DNA of 64,000 nt. Origin: an uncultured Actinomycetes bacterium (GTDB lineage Bacteria; Actinomycetota; Thermoleophilia; Solirubrobacterales; Solirubrobacteraceae). Location: the NCBI GenBank assembly GCA_937888775.1, contig CALAQT010000423.1, positions 1-64,000 of the forward strand. The letters are read 5' to 3'. Shown here in pieces: positions 1-7,608 of the stretch. The translations under genes were made by a program, and so were the position numbers. The notes under the pieces were generated by a model that was not told the DNA's origin, ran no database searches, and worked only from the letters and a program-made list of their open reading frames with translations. The number at the start of each line of letters is the position of its first letter. Positions within the stretch are counted from its first letter, which is position 1.

Positions 1-155
1 CCCCGGTTCGCGCCGCCGCTGCCGAGCGGGCACTGCTGGCCGGCGCGACCGATCCCGAGGTCGCCGCGCTGGCTGGCGCCGAGCTGCGCGACGAGTACCG
101 CGGTGCGCTCGTCGCCGCGCTGGTCGAGCGAGCGCTGGCGTGCACGCGCCGATGA
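1..155 (+). CDS. FAD-binding subunit of a molybdenum hydroxylase (CoxM/xanthine-dehydrogenase type), 3' end only
   Basis: The frame is open from base 3 to a TGA at 153-155. About 50 C-terminal residues remain, an Ala-rich helical tail with the pattern RGALVAALVERAL typical of the end of CoxM-like FAD subunits (CO_deh_flav_C). The stop overlaps the ATG of the 2Fe-2S subunit (ATGA), the usual arrangement in these operons, and this neighbour is the main reason for the call. The family passes electrons from the molybdopterin subunit to FAD. The catalytic large subunit is not downstream, so it should lie upstream outside the window. Homology of the tail itself is weak. Confidence 0.6.
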   Translation, partial: PVRAAAAERALLAGATDPEVAALAGAELRDEYRGALVAALVERALACTRR

Positions 156-643
156 GGATCTCGGTGCAGATCAACGGCATCGCCTACGCCGGCGAGGTCG
201 AGCCTCGCACGCTGCTGTCGGATTTCATCCGTCATCAGGCCGGGCTGACCGGGACGCACGTCGGCTGCGAGCACGGGGTCTGCGGGGCGTGCACGGTCCA
301 GCTCGATGGCGAGCCGATCCGCTCGTGCCTGATGCTCGCCGTGCAGGCCAACGGGCGCGCGATCCTCACCGTCGAGGGGCTGGCCGGACCCGACGGGGAA
401 CTGACGGCCCTGCAGCGGGCGTTCACCGAGCATCACGCGCTCCAATGCGGCTTCTGCACGTCCGGCTTCCTGATCTCGGCGGAGGCGCTGCTACGCTGCC
501 GGGCGGATCCGAGTGAGGAGGAGATTCGCGAGCAGCTCGCCGGCAACCTGTGCCGCTGCACCGGCTACGAGGGGATCGTCGCCGCGGTGGCCGCGGTCGC
601 GCTCGAGGCGCGCGCAGCGCTCGAGACCGGTGAGGCGGGCTGA
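152..643 (+). CDS. 2Fe-2S subunit of a molybdenum hydroxylase (CoxS/XdhC type)
   Basis: This 163-residue protein matches the usual length for CoxS-like small subunits. An N-terminal plant-type ferredoxin domain carries Cys39, Cys44, Cys47 and Cys59 (GCEHGVCGACTV followed by SCL). A C-terminal 2Fe-2S-binding domain carries CGFC (99-102) and CRCTGY (134-139). It would relay electrons between the molybdopterin and FAD subunits of a cytoplasmic hydroxylase acting on CO, a purine, an N-heterocycle or an aldehyde; the substrate cannot be read from this subunit. The ATG at 152 overlaps the preceding TGA. A GTG at 140 is also in frame but less likely. Its stop lies 2 bases from the stop of the convergent M24 gene. 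Confidence 0.93.
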   Translation: MRISVQINGIAYAGEVEPRTLLSDFIRHQAGLTGTHVGCEHGVCGACTVQLDGEPIRSCLMLAVQANGRAILTVEGLAGPDGELTALQRAFTEHHALQCGFCTSGFLISAEALLRCRADPSEEEIREQLAGNLCRCTGYEGIVAAVAAVALEARAALETGEAG

Positions 644-645
644 GC

Positions 646-2007
646 TCAGTCGAGTACCGGGTGGGGCAGACCCGGCGAACCCCGGGGCGTCGCCTCGCGC
701 GTGTCGTGGTCGAGCTCGGTGTTGCGGTTGGATTGGGGATCGCGCTCCAGCGGGAGGCTGCCTCCCGCGGTGTAGTACGGCTTGCCGGCGATCACCAGAT
801 CCTCCGCCGGGAAGCGGGTGATCACCTCGCACCCGTCAGCGGTGACCACCAGTTGCTCTTCGATCCGGGCCGCCGACCAGCCGTCGGTGGCGGGCCAGAA
901 CGTCTCCAACGCGAACACCATGCCCTCCCTGATCGTCTCAGGATGATCGAGCGAGACCAGCCGGCTGAACACCGGCTTCTCCCAGATCGATAGGCCGACG
1001 CCGTGCCCGAATTGCAGGGCAAAGGCCGCCTCCTCGTCGGGGAAGCCGAACTCCTGCGCGGTAGGCCACACCGAGACGACCTCGGCCGTGGTGGCGCCGG
1101 GGCGGATCAGCGCGATCGCTGCGTCAAGGTAGTAGCGGCAGCGTTTGTAGGCATCGATCAGCGGGCGCGAGGCGCTGCCCACCGCAAACGTGCGGTAGTA
1201 GCAGGTGCGGTAGCCCATGTAGCTGTGGAGGATGTCGAAGTAGGCGGGGTCGCCCGGTCGCAGCGCTCGGTCGGTGAACACGTGCGGGTGCGGACTGCAA
1301 CGCTCACCGGAGATCGCGTTCACGCCCTCGACGAACTCCGAGCCCATCTCGTAGAGCACCTTGTTGACCAGGGCGACGCAGTCGTTCTCCCGAATCCCCG
1401 CGCGCATCGTCCGGTAGAGCTCCTCGTAAGCGGCGTCGACCATCGAACAGGCCATGTTGAGCAGCGTGATCTCGTCCTGGGTCTTGATCACGCGCGCCTG
1501 CTGCATCAGCTCCTGGCCGTCGGCGATCTGGATCCCCTCGCGCTGGAGGGCGAACAGGACCTGGGGCTCGATCGCGTCGATCCCGACCGGCTCGCCCAGC
1601 AGCCCACGCTCCTCGAGTTCGATCCGGATCTTGCGCGCGACGTCCTCGGCGCGCCCGGACTGCGGCGACATCGCCCCCCTCAAAGTTGAGATGCCGGCCC
1701 GCGAGCGGCCATCGCCGAGCCACGGGTTGTACAGCTGGTGGTGGCGCGCCGCCGAGCCGAAGTCCCACATGATCGGTTTGTCGCCCTGGGGGAGCAGGCA
1801 GAACCGGTTGAGCTTGTCGTTGGCCCAGGTGCCGATGTGCGTGGCGGTGATGTAGCGGATGTTGGTCATGTCGAAGCACAGCAGCGCGCCGAGCTCGGAC
1901 GCGGCCAGCAGCCCGCTGATGCGGGCCAGCCGCTCATCCCGCAGCCGGTCGTAGCGAACGCGCTCTTCCCAGTCCACGCTCATCACGCCATAGCTGTGCT
2001 GTCCCAC
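646..2007 (-). CDS. M24 (pita-bread fold) metallopeptidase-like / DddP-like enzyme
   Basis: About 453 residues: a creatinase-type N-terminal domain (LLCFDMTNIRYIT) and an M24 catalytic domain containing FGHGVGLSIWEKP, FALETFWP and RIEEQL, which supply the conserved His and two Glu metal ligands. The first ligand Asp is present in YFDIL, but the position of the other ligand Asp reads Cys (GYRTCYYRTF), so the metal site is not canonical. Family members cleave X-Pro peptides, creatine or dimethylsulfoniopropionate; the substrate here is unknown. I chose GTG at 2007 because GAGGAGG sits 8 bases upstream; a TTG at 2028 would place the start inside an operator palindrome, and ATG 1983 is a further option. 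Divergent from the dehydrogenase at 2118 and probably co-regulated with it. Confidence 0.85.
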   Translation of the reverse strand: MGQHSYGVMSVDWEERVRYDRLRDERLARISGLLAASELGALLCFDMTNIRYITATHIGTWANDKLNRFCLLPQGDKPIMWDFGSAARHHQLYNPWLGDGRSRAGISTLRGAMSPQSGRAEDVARKIRIELEERGLLGEPVGIDAIEPQVLFALQREGIQIADGQELMQQARVIKTQDEITLLNMACSMVDAAYEELYRTMRAGIRENDCVALVNKVLYEMGSEFVEGVNAISGERCSPHPHVFTDRALRPGDPAYFDILHSYMGYRTCYYRTFAVGSASRPLIDAYKRCRYYLDAAIALIRPGATTAEVVSVWPTAQEFGFPDEEAAFALQFGHGVGLSIWEKPVFSRLVSLDHPETIREGMVFALETFWPATDGWSAARIEEQLVVTADGCEVITRFPAEDLVIAGKPYYTAGGSLPLERDPQSNRNTELDHDTREATPRGSPGLPHPVLD

Positions 2008-2022
2008 CCGGTCCACCTCCTC

Positions 2023-2038
2023 TTGCAAACGTTTGCAA
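2023..2038. promoter_or_regulatory. LacI-family operator, perfect 16-bp palindrome
   Basis: TTGCAAACGTTTGCAA is a perfect palindrome with the central CG typical of LacI/GalR operators. It lies just upstream of the M24 gene ribosome-binding site and within the divergent promoter region shared with the dehydrogenase at 2118. Related sites are at 2085 and 4508. No LacI gene is in the window. Confidence 0.85.
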
Positions 2039-2084
2039 AAGCATACCGTCGGGGTTGACGGCCTTCAAGCCGTGGGATACATTT

Positions 2085-2100
2085 CTGCAAACGATTGCAG
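2085..2100. promoter_or_regulatory. LacI-family operator, second site
   Basis: CTGCAAACGATTGCAG is a 16-bp palindrome with one mismatched pair and the same GCAAACG core as the site at 2023. Centres are 62 bp apart, about six helical turns, which would allow looping between two repressor dimers. It lies 17 bp before the ATG at 2118, next to the GAGGAG ribosome-binding site. Confidence 0.75.
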
Positions 2101-2117
2101 GACGAGGAGTTGACCGT

Positions 2118-3110
2118 ATGAGCGGCAAGGGAAGCGTGCGGCTTGGCTGGATCGGCGTCGGACGCATGGGTCTGGCCCTGGCCACGCGGCTGCTCGAAGC
2201 GGGTCACGATGTCGGCGTCTACAACCGCACCAGGGCCAAGTGCGAGCCGCTGGCGGAGATCGGCGCGACGATCGTCGACTCGCCCGCCGAGCTTGCTGAT
2301 CGCGACATCGTCTTCACGATGGTCGCGGGCTCGGCCGACGTTGAGGAGGTCGTGAGCGGCCCACAGGGGCTGCTCTCACGCTCCGACGTGGCGCCCGGCC
2401 TGATCATCGACTCGACCACGATCTCGCCGGCGGCGGCCGCCGCCGTCCGTGCGGCGGCGGAGCAGCGCGGCACGGCGATGCTGGCCGCCCCGGTCAGCGG
2501 CAATCCCAAGGTGGTCAAGAGCGGCCGGCTGACAATCGTCGCGTCCGGGCCGCCCGAGGCTTGGGAGCAGGCACGGCCCTACCTGGAGCTCCTGGCCCGC
2601 AGCGTCACCTACGTCGGCGAGGGGGACCGCGCGCGGCTGGTGAAGATCTGCCACAACCTGATGCTCGGCGTCGTCGCCCAGTGCCTGTCCGAGGTCACCG
2701 TCCTGGCCGAGAAGGGCGGCGTCTCGCGCGCGGACTTCCTGGAGTTCCTCAACGACAGCGTGATGGGCTCGATGTTCACCCGGTACAAGAGCCCGGCCTA
2801 CGTCAACCTGGACTTCAAGCCGACCTTCACCCCGGCGCTGCTGTTGAAGGACTTCCAGCTGGGGTTCGAGACGGCGCGTGAGCTGGAGGTGGCGATGCCG
2901 CTGGCCGCCGCCACCGAACAGATCGTGCAGGGGCTGGTTGGCATCAGCGGCAACGAGGTCGATTTCGCGGCGCTGCTAGAGCTGACGGCGCGGGCCTCCG
3001 GGCTCGAGCTCCAGGCGGAGAACGTCGAGGTCGACGACGGCCTCAGCCCGTTACAGCCGAGCCATAACGGCGACGGGGCGCGGTGTCCCGCGGCCCCGGT
3101 TCAACCTTGA
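2118..3110 (+). CDS. NAD-binding 3-hydroxyisobutyrate / beta-hydroxyacid dehydrogenase family protein
   Basis: 330 residues, slightly longer than the usual 290-300. The N-terminal Rossmann fold has GxGxxG at residues 13-18 (GWIGVGRMG). DSTTISP and SGNPKVVKSGRL match the substrate-binding and hinge motifs, and LVKICHNLML supplies the catalytic Lys (about 176) and Asn (about 180). The family oxidises beta-hydroxyacids such as 3-hydroxyisobutyrate, tartronate semialdehyde or gamma-hydroxybutyrate with NAD(P). ATG 2118 has GAGGAG upstream; an earlier in-frame start at 2055 would run through the operator. Sharing LacI-type sites with the M24 and 2-oxoacid dehydrogenase genes suggests one catabolic pathway. 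Confidence 0.88.
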   Translation: MSGKGSVRLGWIGVGRMGLALATRLLEAGHDVGVYNRTRAKCEPLAEIGATIVDSPAELADRDIVFTMVAGSADVEEVVSGPQGLLSRSDVAPGLIIDSTTISPAAAAAVRAAAEQRGTAMLAAPVSGNPKVVKSGRLTIVASGPPEAWEQARPYLELLARSVTYVGEGDRARLVKICHNLMLGVVAQCLSEVTVLAEKGGVSRADFLEFLNDSVMGSMFTRYKSPAYVNLDFKPTFTPALLLKDFQLGFETARELEVAMPLAAATEQIVQGLVGISGNEVDFAALLELTARASGLELQAENVEVDDGLSPLQPSHNGDGARCPAAPVQP

Positions 3111-3134
3111 CCTTGGCGGGCGGGGTGCCCCCAG

Positions 3135-3151
3135 GCCGCCGGCTCGGCGGC
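3135..3151. terminator. Hairpin between convergent genes
   Basis: GCCGCC and GGCGGC form a perfect 6-bp stem around a 5-base loop, in the 51-bp gap between the dehydrogenase (ends 3110) and the convergent E2 gene (ends 3162). It may serve both directions. There is no T-tract, which is common for high-GC actinobacterial terminators. Confidence 0.4.
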
Positions 3152-3161
3152 GCGCGCCGGG

Positions 3162-4484
3162 TCACATCAGCAGCGACAGCGGGCGCTCCAGCAGCTCGCT
3201 GACCCGCGCCAGGAAGCGGGCGCCATCGACTCCGTAGAGGATTCGATGATCGCAGGCCAGGGTCAGCTGAACCGTTGCCCGCGCCACGACAGCGCCTGAG
3301 TCGTCGACCACGGGGCGGCGGCGCAGCGAACCGACCGCCAGGATCGCGGCCTGCGGCGGGTTGATCACCGCCGAGAAGCTGTCGACGCCGTACATCCCCA
3401 GGTTCGAGACGGTGAACGTGCCACCCGTCACGTCTCCCGGCGCGATCGAGCCGTCGCGCACTCGCTGGGCCAGCCCACGAGCGGTCCGGCCGATCTCCCC
3501 CAGTGACTTGGTGTCGGCGTCGAAGATCGTCGGGACCACGAGCGTGTCCTCGCCGGCGACGGCGATCCCAACGTTCACGCGCCCGTAGGTTTCAAACTGA
3601 CCGTCGCGGTAGGCGCCGTTCACCCGCGGGAAGTCGCGCAGCGCCAGCGCCACTGCCTTGACGATCAAGTCGTTGTAGGACGGAGCCTCGTCAGAGAGCT
3701 CGCGGAGGCGCTGGCGAAGGGCAACCGCCTCGCCCATGTCGACCTCCCTGCGCAGCTCGATGTCAGGCACCGTCGCGCGCGATTGCGCCATCCGCCGGGC
3801 CACCGTCGCCTGTGGGCGGGTGAGCTCCTGTCGCGCGAGATCACCCTTGCTAGCCGTTGTCTCGTCGCGATCTGCTTGGGCCGGCGCTTGCCGGCCCGGC
3901 GCGGCCTGGATCGACGAGGCGGAGCCGTTGGCGGTGGCGACAGCACGCTCGACGTCGGCCCGGATCACGCGGCCCTGGGGCCCGGAACCGGCCAGCGCCC
4001 CGAGGTCGACATTCAGCTGTGCCGCGATCCGGCGGGCCAGGGGAGAGGCCTTTCGGCGGCCCTCGCGGCCCCCACGATCAGAGGGGGCTGACGGCGGCGG
4101 GAAAGCTGGTGGCCGTGGCGCGGATCTCGGCGTGGCGCCTGGCAGCGCCACCGCGGGCGCTTCATCGTGCGCGCCCAGACCTGCTTTCTGGACGCCGTGA
4201 AGGGCGGCCAGCGCCTCAGGAGAACCCTGTTCGGACAGCTGCTCGCCGGCCTCGCCGATGACGGCGATCGGCGCCCCTACGGGCACGCTTGCGCCCTCCC
4301 CGACGCTCAGCGCCAGGATCACCCCTGCGGCATCCGCCTCGTAGGTGACGGTGGCCTTGTCGGTCTCGACTTCGACAAGCGGCCGTCCCTCCTGCACGTG
4401 GTCGCCAGCGGCGACCAGCCAGCGCACGACCGTGCCGTCTTCCATCGAGTCCGACAGCCGGGGCATGACGATTTCGCGGGCCAC
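3162..4484 (-). CDS. Dihydrolipoamide acyltransferase (E2) of a 2-oxoacid or acetoin dehydrogenase complex
   Basis: 440 residues in the classic E2 order: one lipoyl domain with the modified Lys43 in EVETDKATV, an Ala/Pro linker, a peripheral-subunit-binding domain (ASPLARRIAAQLNVDL, about 145-180), then the catalytic acyltransferase domain. The active-site motif is DHRILYG (His about 413). The Asp of the classical DHRxxDG motif is Tyr, as in plastid-type and many actinobacterial E2s. Starts at GTG 4484 with only a weak ribosome-binding site. Divergent from E1alpha/E1beta with a LacI-type site between them. No E3 gene is in the window, so a general dihydrolipoamide dehydrogenase is presumably used. 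Confidence 0.92.
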   Translation of the reverse strand: MAREIVMPRLSDSMEDGTVVRWLVAAGDHVQEGRPLVEVETDKATVTYEADAAGVILALSVGEGASVPVGAPIAVIGEAGEQLSEQGSPEALAALHGVQKAGLGAHDEAPAVALPGATPRSAPRPPAFPPPSAPSDRGGREGRRKASPLARRIAAQLNVDLGALAGSGPQGRVIRADVERAVATANGSASSIQAAPGRQAPAQADRDETTASKGDLARQELTRPQATVARRMAQSRATVPDIELRREVDMGEAVALRQRLRELSDEAPSYNDLIVKAVALALRDFPRVNGAYRDGQFETYGRVNVGIAVAGEDTLVVPTIFDADTKSLGEIGRTARGLAQRVRDGSIAPGDVTGGTFTVSNLGMYGVDSFSAVINPPQAAILAVGSLRRRPVVDDSGAVVARATVQLTLACDHRILYGVDGARFLARVSELLERPLSLLM

Positions 4485-4507
4485 GTTCTCGCTTTCACGC
4501 TAGGACT

Positions 4508-4519
4508 GCAAACGTTTGC
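4508..4519. promoter_or_regulatory. LacI-family operator, third site
   Basis: GCAAACGTTTGC is a perfect 12-bp palindrome identical to the core of the site at 2023, in the intergenic region between the divergent E2 (start 4484) and E1alpha (start 4579) genes. It links the 2-oxoacid dehydrogenase genes to the M24/dehydrogenase pair. Confidence 0.82.
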
Positions 4520-4578
4520 GATACGATCCTAGCAACAACGTAGAGCGCTACAGGCCCACGAGCCCTAGGAGGTGGGGA

Positions 4579-5556
4579 ATGGCCAACGTCCAGACCGAGC
4601 GGCAAGCCGAGGCGGCAAGGGTCTTCCTCGAGGCATACGGCCGCATGTTGCTGATCAGGTTGTTCGAGACCTCGATGCACCGGTTGTTCCTGGAGGGCGA
4701 GGTCCACGGCACCACGCACCTCTACGCCGGCCAGGAGGCCGTGGCGGTTGGGATCTGCCTGGCGCTGCGTCCCGACGATTACGTCGCCGGGACCTACCGC
4801 GGTCACGGCCATGCGCTCGCCAAGGGCACGGCGCCGGCCCCGCTGATCGCCGAGATGCTCGGCCGCGCCAGCGGCGTTTGCGGCGGCCGCGCCGGGTCGA
4901 TGAACGTGGTCGACCTCGAGCATGGGCTGATCGGTTGCTACGGCATCGTCGGCGGATCGATCGCCGCCGCCCTCGGGGCGGGGCTGTCGGCCAAGCGCCA
5001 GGGGCGCGTCTCGGTCGCGTTCTTCGGCGACGGGGCAGCCAACCAGGGTTACTTCCACGAGTGCCTGAACATGGCCACGGTCCTCTCGCTCCCCGTCGTG
5101 TTCGTGTGTGAGAACAACTTCTACGCCGAGTTCACGCCGCTCGCCGCGGCGACCGCCGGGGCCGACATCGCCGGTCGGGCGCGAGCCTATGACCTGCCCT
5201 CGGCGGTGGTGGACGGCAACGACGTCTGGGCTGTGCACGCCGCCGCCGCGCAGGCCGTCGACCGCGCGCGGCACGGAGACGGTCCAACGCTGCTGGAGTG
5301 CCAGACCTACCGGCATTACGGACACTCCAAGAGCGACCCGGCCCCCTACCGGCCCAAGGACGAGGTCGAGCATTGGCTGGAGCGAGATCCGCTGAAGATA
5401 GCGCGCGCACGGCTGCTGGAGGACGGGCTGGGCGAAAGTGAGATAACCGCCGTCGAGGAGTCCGTCAAGGAGTTGATGGAGCATGCGGTGCTGAGTGCCC
5501 GCGCGGCGCCGTATCCCGATTCCCGGACCGATGCGGCAACGGAGTTCCGCCCATGA
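4579..5556 (+). CDS. Thiamine-diphosphate-dependent dehydrogenase E1 alpha subunit (PdhA/AcoA type)
   Basis: 325 residues, the normal length for a stand-alone E1alpha. The ThDP-Mg motif begins GDGAANQG (about 149) and ends ENN (about 178), and RHYGHSKSDP matches the family substrate-channel loop. With E1beta it decarboxylates a 2-oxoacid, or cleaves acetoin, and acylates the lipoyl arm of E2; sequence alone does not settle which. ATG 4579 has a strong AGGAGG 8 bases upstream. The stop overlaps the E1beta ATG, indicating translational coupling. Confidence 0.93.
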   Translation: MANVQTERQAEAARVFLEAYGRMLLIRLFETSMHRLFLEGEVHGTTHLYAGQEAVAVGICLALRPDDYVAGTYRGHGHALAKGTAPAPLIAEMLGRASGVCGGRAGSMNVVDLEHGLIGCYGIVGGSIAAALGAGLSAKRQGRVSVAFFGDGAANQGYFHECLNMATVLSLPVVFVCENNFYAEFTPLAAATAGADIAGRARAYDLPSAVVDGNDVWAVHAAAAQAVDRARHGDGPTLLECQTYRHYGHSKSDPAPYRPKDEVEHWLERDPLKIARARLLEDGLGESEITAVEESVKELMEHAVLSARAAPYPDSRTDAATEFRP

Positions 5557-6533
5557 GCACGCTCGAATTCCGTGACGCGATTCGCGACGCGATCGCCGAG
5601 GAGCTGGAGCGCGACCCTGCCGTCGTCTTCTTCGGCGAGGACGTCGCCGTCGCCGGAGGGGTTTTCAAGGTGACCCCGGGACTGTTCGAGCGGTTCGGCC
5701 CCGAGCGCGTCTTTGACACCCCGATCTCCGAGCTGGCCCTGGCGGGGACGGCCTACGGCGCCGCCGTCACGGGGTTGCGCCCGGTGTTCGAGGTCATGTT
5801 CGGCGACTTCATGGCGCTGGCGATGGACAGTCTCGTCAACCAGGCTGCCAAGTTCTGGTACATCTCAGGCGAGCAGGGCAGCGTGCCGCTGGTCGTACGG
5901 TCCGCGGTTGGGGGTGGGGGCCGCTTCGGCGCCTGTCACTCCCAGATCCACGGCACGTGGTATCAGGGCATTCCCGGGCTGAAGATCGTCTTCCCGTCCT
6001 CGCCAGCTGAAGCCAAGGGCCTACTGAAGGCGTCGATCAGGGACGACAACCCGGTCATCTTCCTGGAGCACAAGCGGCTGTACTCGGTCAAGGGGCCGAT
6101 GCCGGAGCAGGAGATCATCCCGCTCGGCCGCGCAGGAATCCCCCGGTCCGGAGAGGATCTCACGATCGTGTCCATCGGCAAGGGCGTGCCCGACGCGCTC
6201 GCCGCGGCGCAGACGCTCGCCGGCGACGGGGTCTCGGTCGAGGTGATCGACCTGCGCACGCTGCGGCCCCTGGACCTTGAGACCGTGCTGGAATCCGTCA
6301 GCCGCACCAACCGGCTGCTGGCCGTGGAGGAGGGGCCCCGCACCGGTGGCTGGGCGACCGGGGTGCTGGGTGCGGTGGCCGAGCAGGGCCTGCACGACCT
6401 CGACGATGCGTGGATCATCGCCACCGACGAGACACCGATTCCCTACAGCCCGACGCTGGAGGACGCCTTCATGCCGGACGCCGATGCGATCGTCGCCAGC
6501 GTCCGCACGCGGGCCGGTGTCGGGGTGGCGTGA
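5553..6533 (+). CDS. Transketolase-like E1 beta subunit (PdhB/AcoB type)
   Basis: 326 residues. N-terminal transketolase pyrimidine-binding domain (FFGEDVAVAGGVFKVT, then RVFDTPISE with the Glu that activates ThDP) and a C-terminal transketolase domain (VEVIDLRTLRPLD, VEEGPRTGG). It completes the alpha2beta2 E1 begun at 4579. The ATG overlaps the E1alpha stop by four bases. Its own stop overlaps the ATG of a short remnant reading frame with aldehyde-dehydrogenase ends, hinting that the operon once had a third gene. Confidence 0.93.
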   Translation: MSTLEFRDAIRDAIAEELERDPAVVFFGEDVAVAGGVFKVTPGLFERFGPERVFDTPISELALAGTAYGAAVTGLRPVFEVMFGDFMALAMDSLVNQAAKFWYISGEQGSVPLVVRSAVGGGGRFGACHSQIHGTWYQGIPGLKIVFPSSPAEAKGLLKASIRDDNPVIFLEHKRLYSVKGPMPEQEIIPLGRAGIPRSGEDLTIVSIGKGVPDALAAAQTLAGDGVSVEVIDLRTLRPLDLETVLESVSRTNRLLAVEEGPRTGGWATGVLGAVAEQGLHDLDDAWIIATDETPIPYSPTLEDAFMPDADAIVASVRTRAGVGVA

Positions 6534-6650
6534 TGGCGCTCGCCATCGAGTTCGGGATCGTAGACTCGATTGCGCGCGGGCGGTTCATCGGTGGCGAGTG
6601 GGCTCGGCGGCGTCAAGCGCTCCGGCTTTGACCGGAAGGCTGGTTGCCAT
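6533..6650 (+). pseudogene. Aldehyde dehydrogenase remnant, N- and C-termini joined by a large internal deletion
   Basis: An ATG at 6533 overlaps the E1beta stop (ATGA), as for a real third operon gene. Its 32-codon frame contains GRFIGGEW, the common N-terminal motif of aldehyde dehydrogenases. From about 6600 another frame reads LGGVKRSGFDRKAG, matching the family C-terminal motif (GGVKxSGxGRE). The roughly 430 residues expected between them are absent. I read this as an internal-deletion scar. It overlaps the 3' end of the SDR gene on the other strand. Both motifs are short, so this is an inference. Confidence 0.45.
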
Positions 6651-7608
6651 GGTCGCCGCTCAGGCGCTCGCACTCGTCCCACAGTCGCTGGCGGTCCTCG
6701 GCGCTCTCCCTGGTCCCGGGCAAGAGGTGGGTGGGTCGCGCCCGGCGGTCGTGCCAGAACTCGCCTGAGCTCTGGGCGGCCTGCGGGGCGGCGCCGAGCC
6801 AGACGATCGTGTCGGCGCCCTGGGCGGGCGATCGCAGCAGCGGCTTGGTCAGCTTGTAGAAGCGGGGCAGCGAGGACTTGACCCCAGGCGTGTCGGCCCA
6901 GCCGGGGTGCATGCTGTGCACGACGATGCCCTGGCCGCGCAGGCGCTGTGCCCACAGCTCGGTCAGGACCACCTCGGCGCGCTTGGAGCGCGCGTAGACG
7001 GCGGCGCCGTCGAAGTCGCCGTGCTCGCTCTGCAGGTCGTCGACCCTCAGCTTCTGGGCATACATGCCGCCCGAGGACACGTTGATGATTCGTGAGGGCG
7101 CGCTACGCCCGAGCTCGGGGACGAGCAGCTTGGTGAGCAGGAACGGCCCGACCACATTGGTGGCAAACGTCAGCTCGATCCCGTCGGCCGACCGCTTGCG
7201 CTGGTTGACCAGCGCGCCGGCGTTGTTGACCAGCACGTCCAGGCGGGCGGTCTGGCCGCAGAAGCCCTCGGCGAACTTCCGCACGCTGGCCAGGTCACCC
7301 AGGTCGCAATGGCCGACCTGCACCTCGCCGCCGCGAGCGTTGCGCGCCACCTGCGCCCGTGCGCGCTCGCCCCGTTGCTGGTCGCGCGCGATCAGCCAGA
7401 CCGAGGCGCTCAGCCGCGCGAAGCCCTCGGCCGCGGCCAGCCCCAGGCCGGACGTGGCGCCGGTGACGAGCACGACCTTGCCGTCCATCGGCTGGACTTC
7501 CTGCGGGTTCCAGCCGCTGCTGCGCAGCCGGTAGCCCAGACTGGTGTAGCCGACCACGACGGTGCGGTCCAGGACCGTGTCAAGCAGGGATCTGACCACT
7601 CCGTTCAA
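6613..7608 (-). CDS. Short-chain dehydrogenase/reductase (DHRS/retinol-dehydrogenase-like)
   Basis: About 331 residues. TGATSGLG (NADP-binding), NNAG and the active-site YARSK of a classical SDR are present, with PGWADTPG after them as in DHRS12/WW-oxidoreductase relatives. An N-terminal extension of about 40 residues precedes the Rossmann fold. The C-terminal tail after WDECERL lies over the aldehyde-dehydrogenase scar and may be an acquired read-through end. The only start upstream is a TTG directly after the MFS stop; a GTG at 7599 is an alternative. Third gene of a marR-MFS-SDR operon. Substrate unknown. Confidence 0.85.
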   Translation of the reverse strand: MNGVVRSLLDTVLDRTVVVGYTSLGYRLRSSGWNPQEVQPMDGKVVLVTGATSGLGLAAAEGFARLSASVWLIARDQQRGERARAQVARNARGGEVQVGHCDLGDLASVRKFAEGFCGQTARLDVLVNNAGALVNQRKRSADGIELTFATNVVGPFLLTKLLVPELGRSAPSRIINVSSGGMYAQKLRVDDLQSEHGDFDGAAVYARSKRAEVVLTELWAQRLRGQGIVVHSMHPGWADTPGVKSSLPRFYKLTKPLLRSPAQGADTIVWLGAAPQAAQSSGEFWHDRRARPTHLLPGTRESAEDRQRLWDECERLSGDHGNQPSGQSRSA

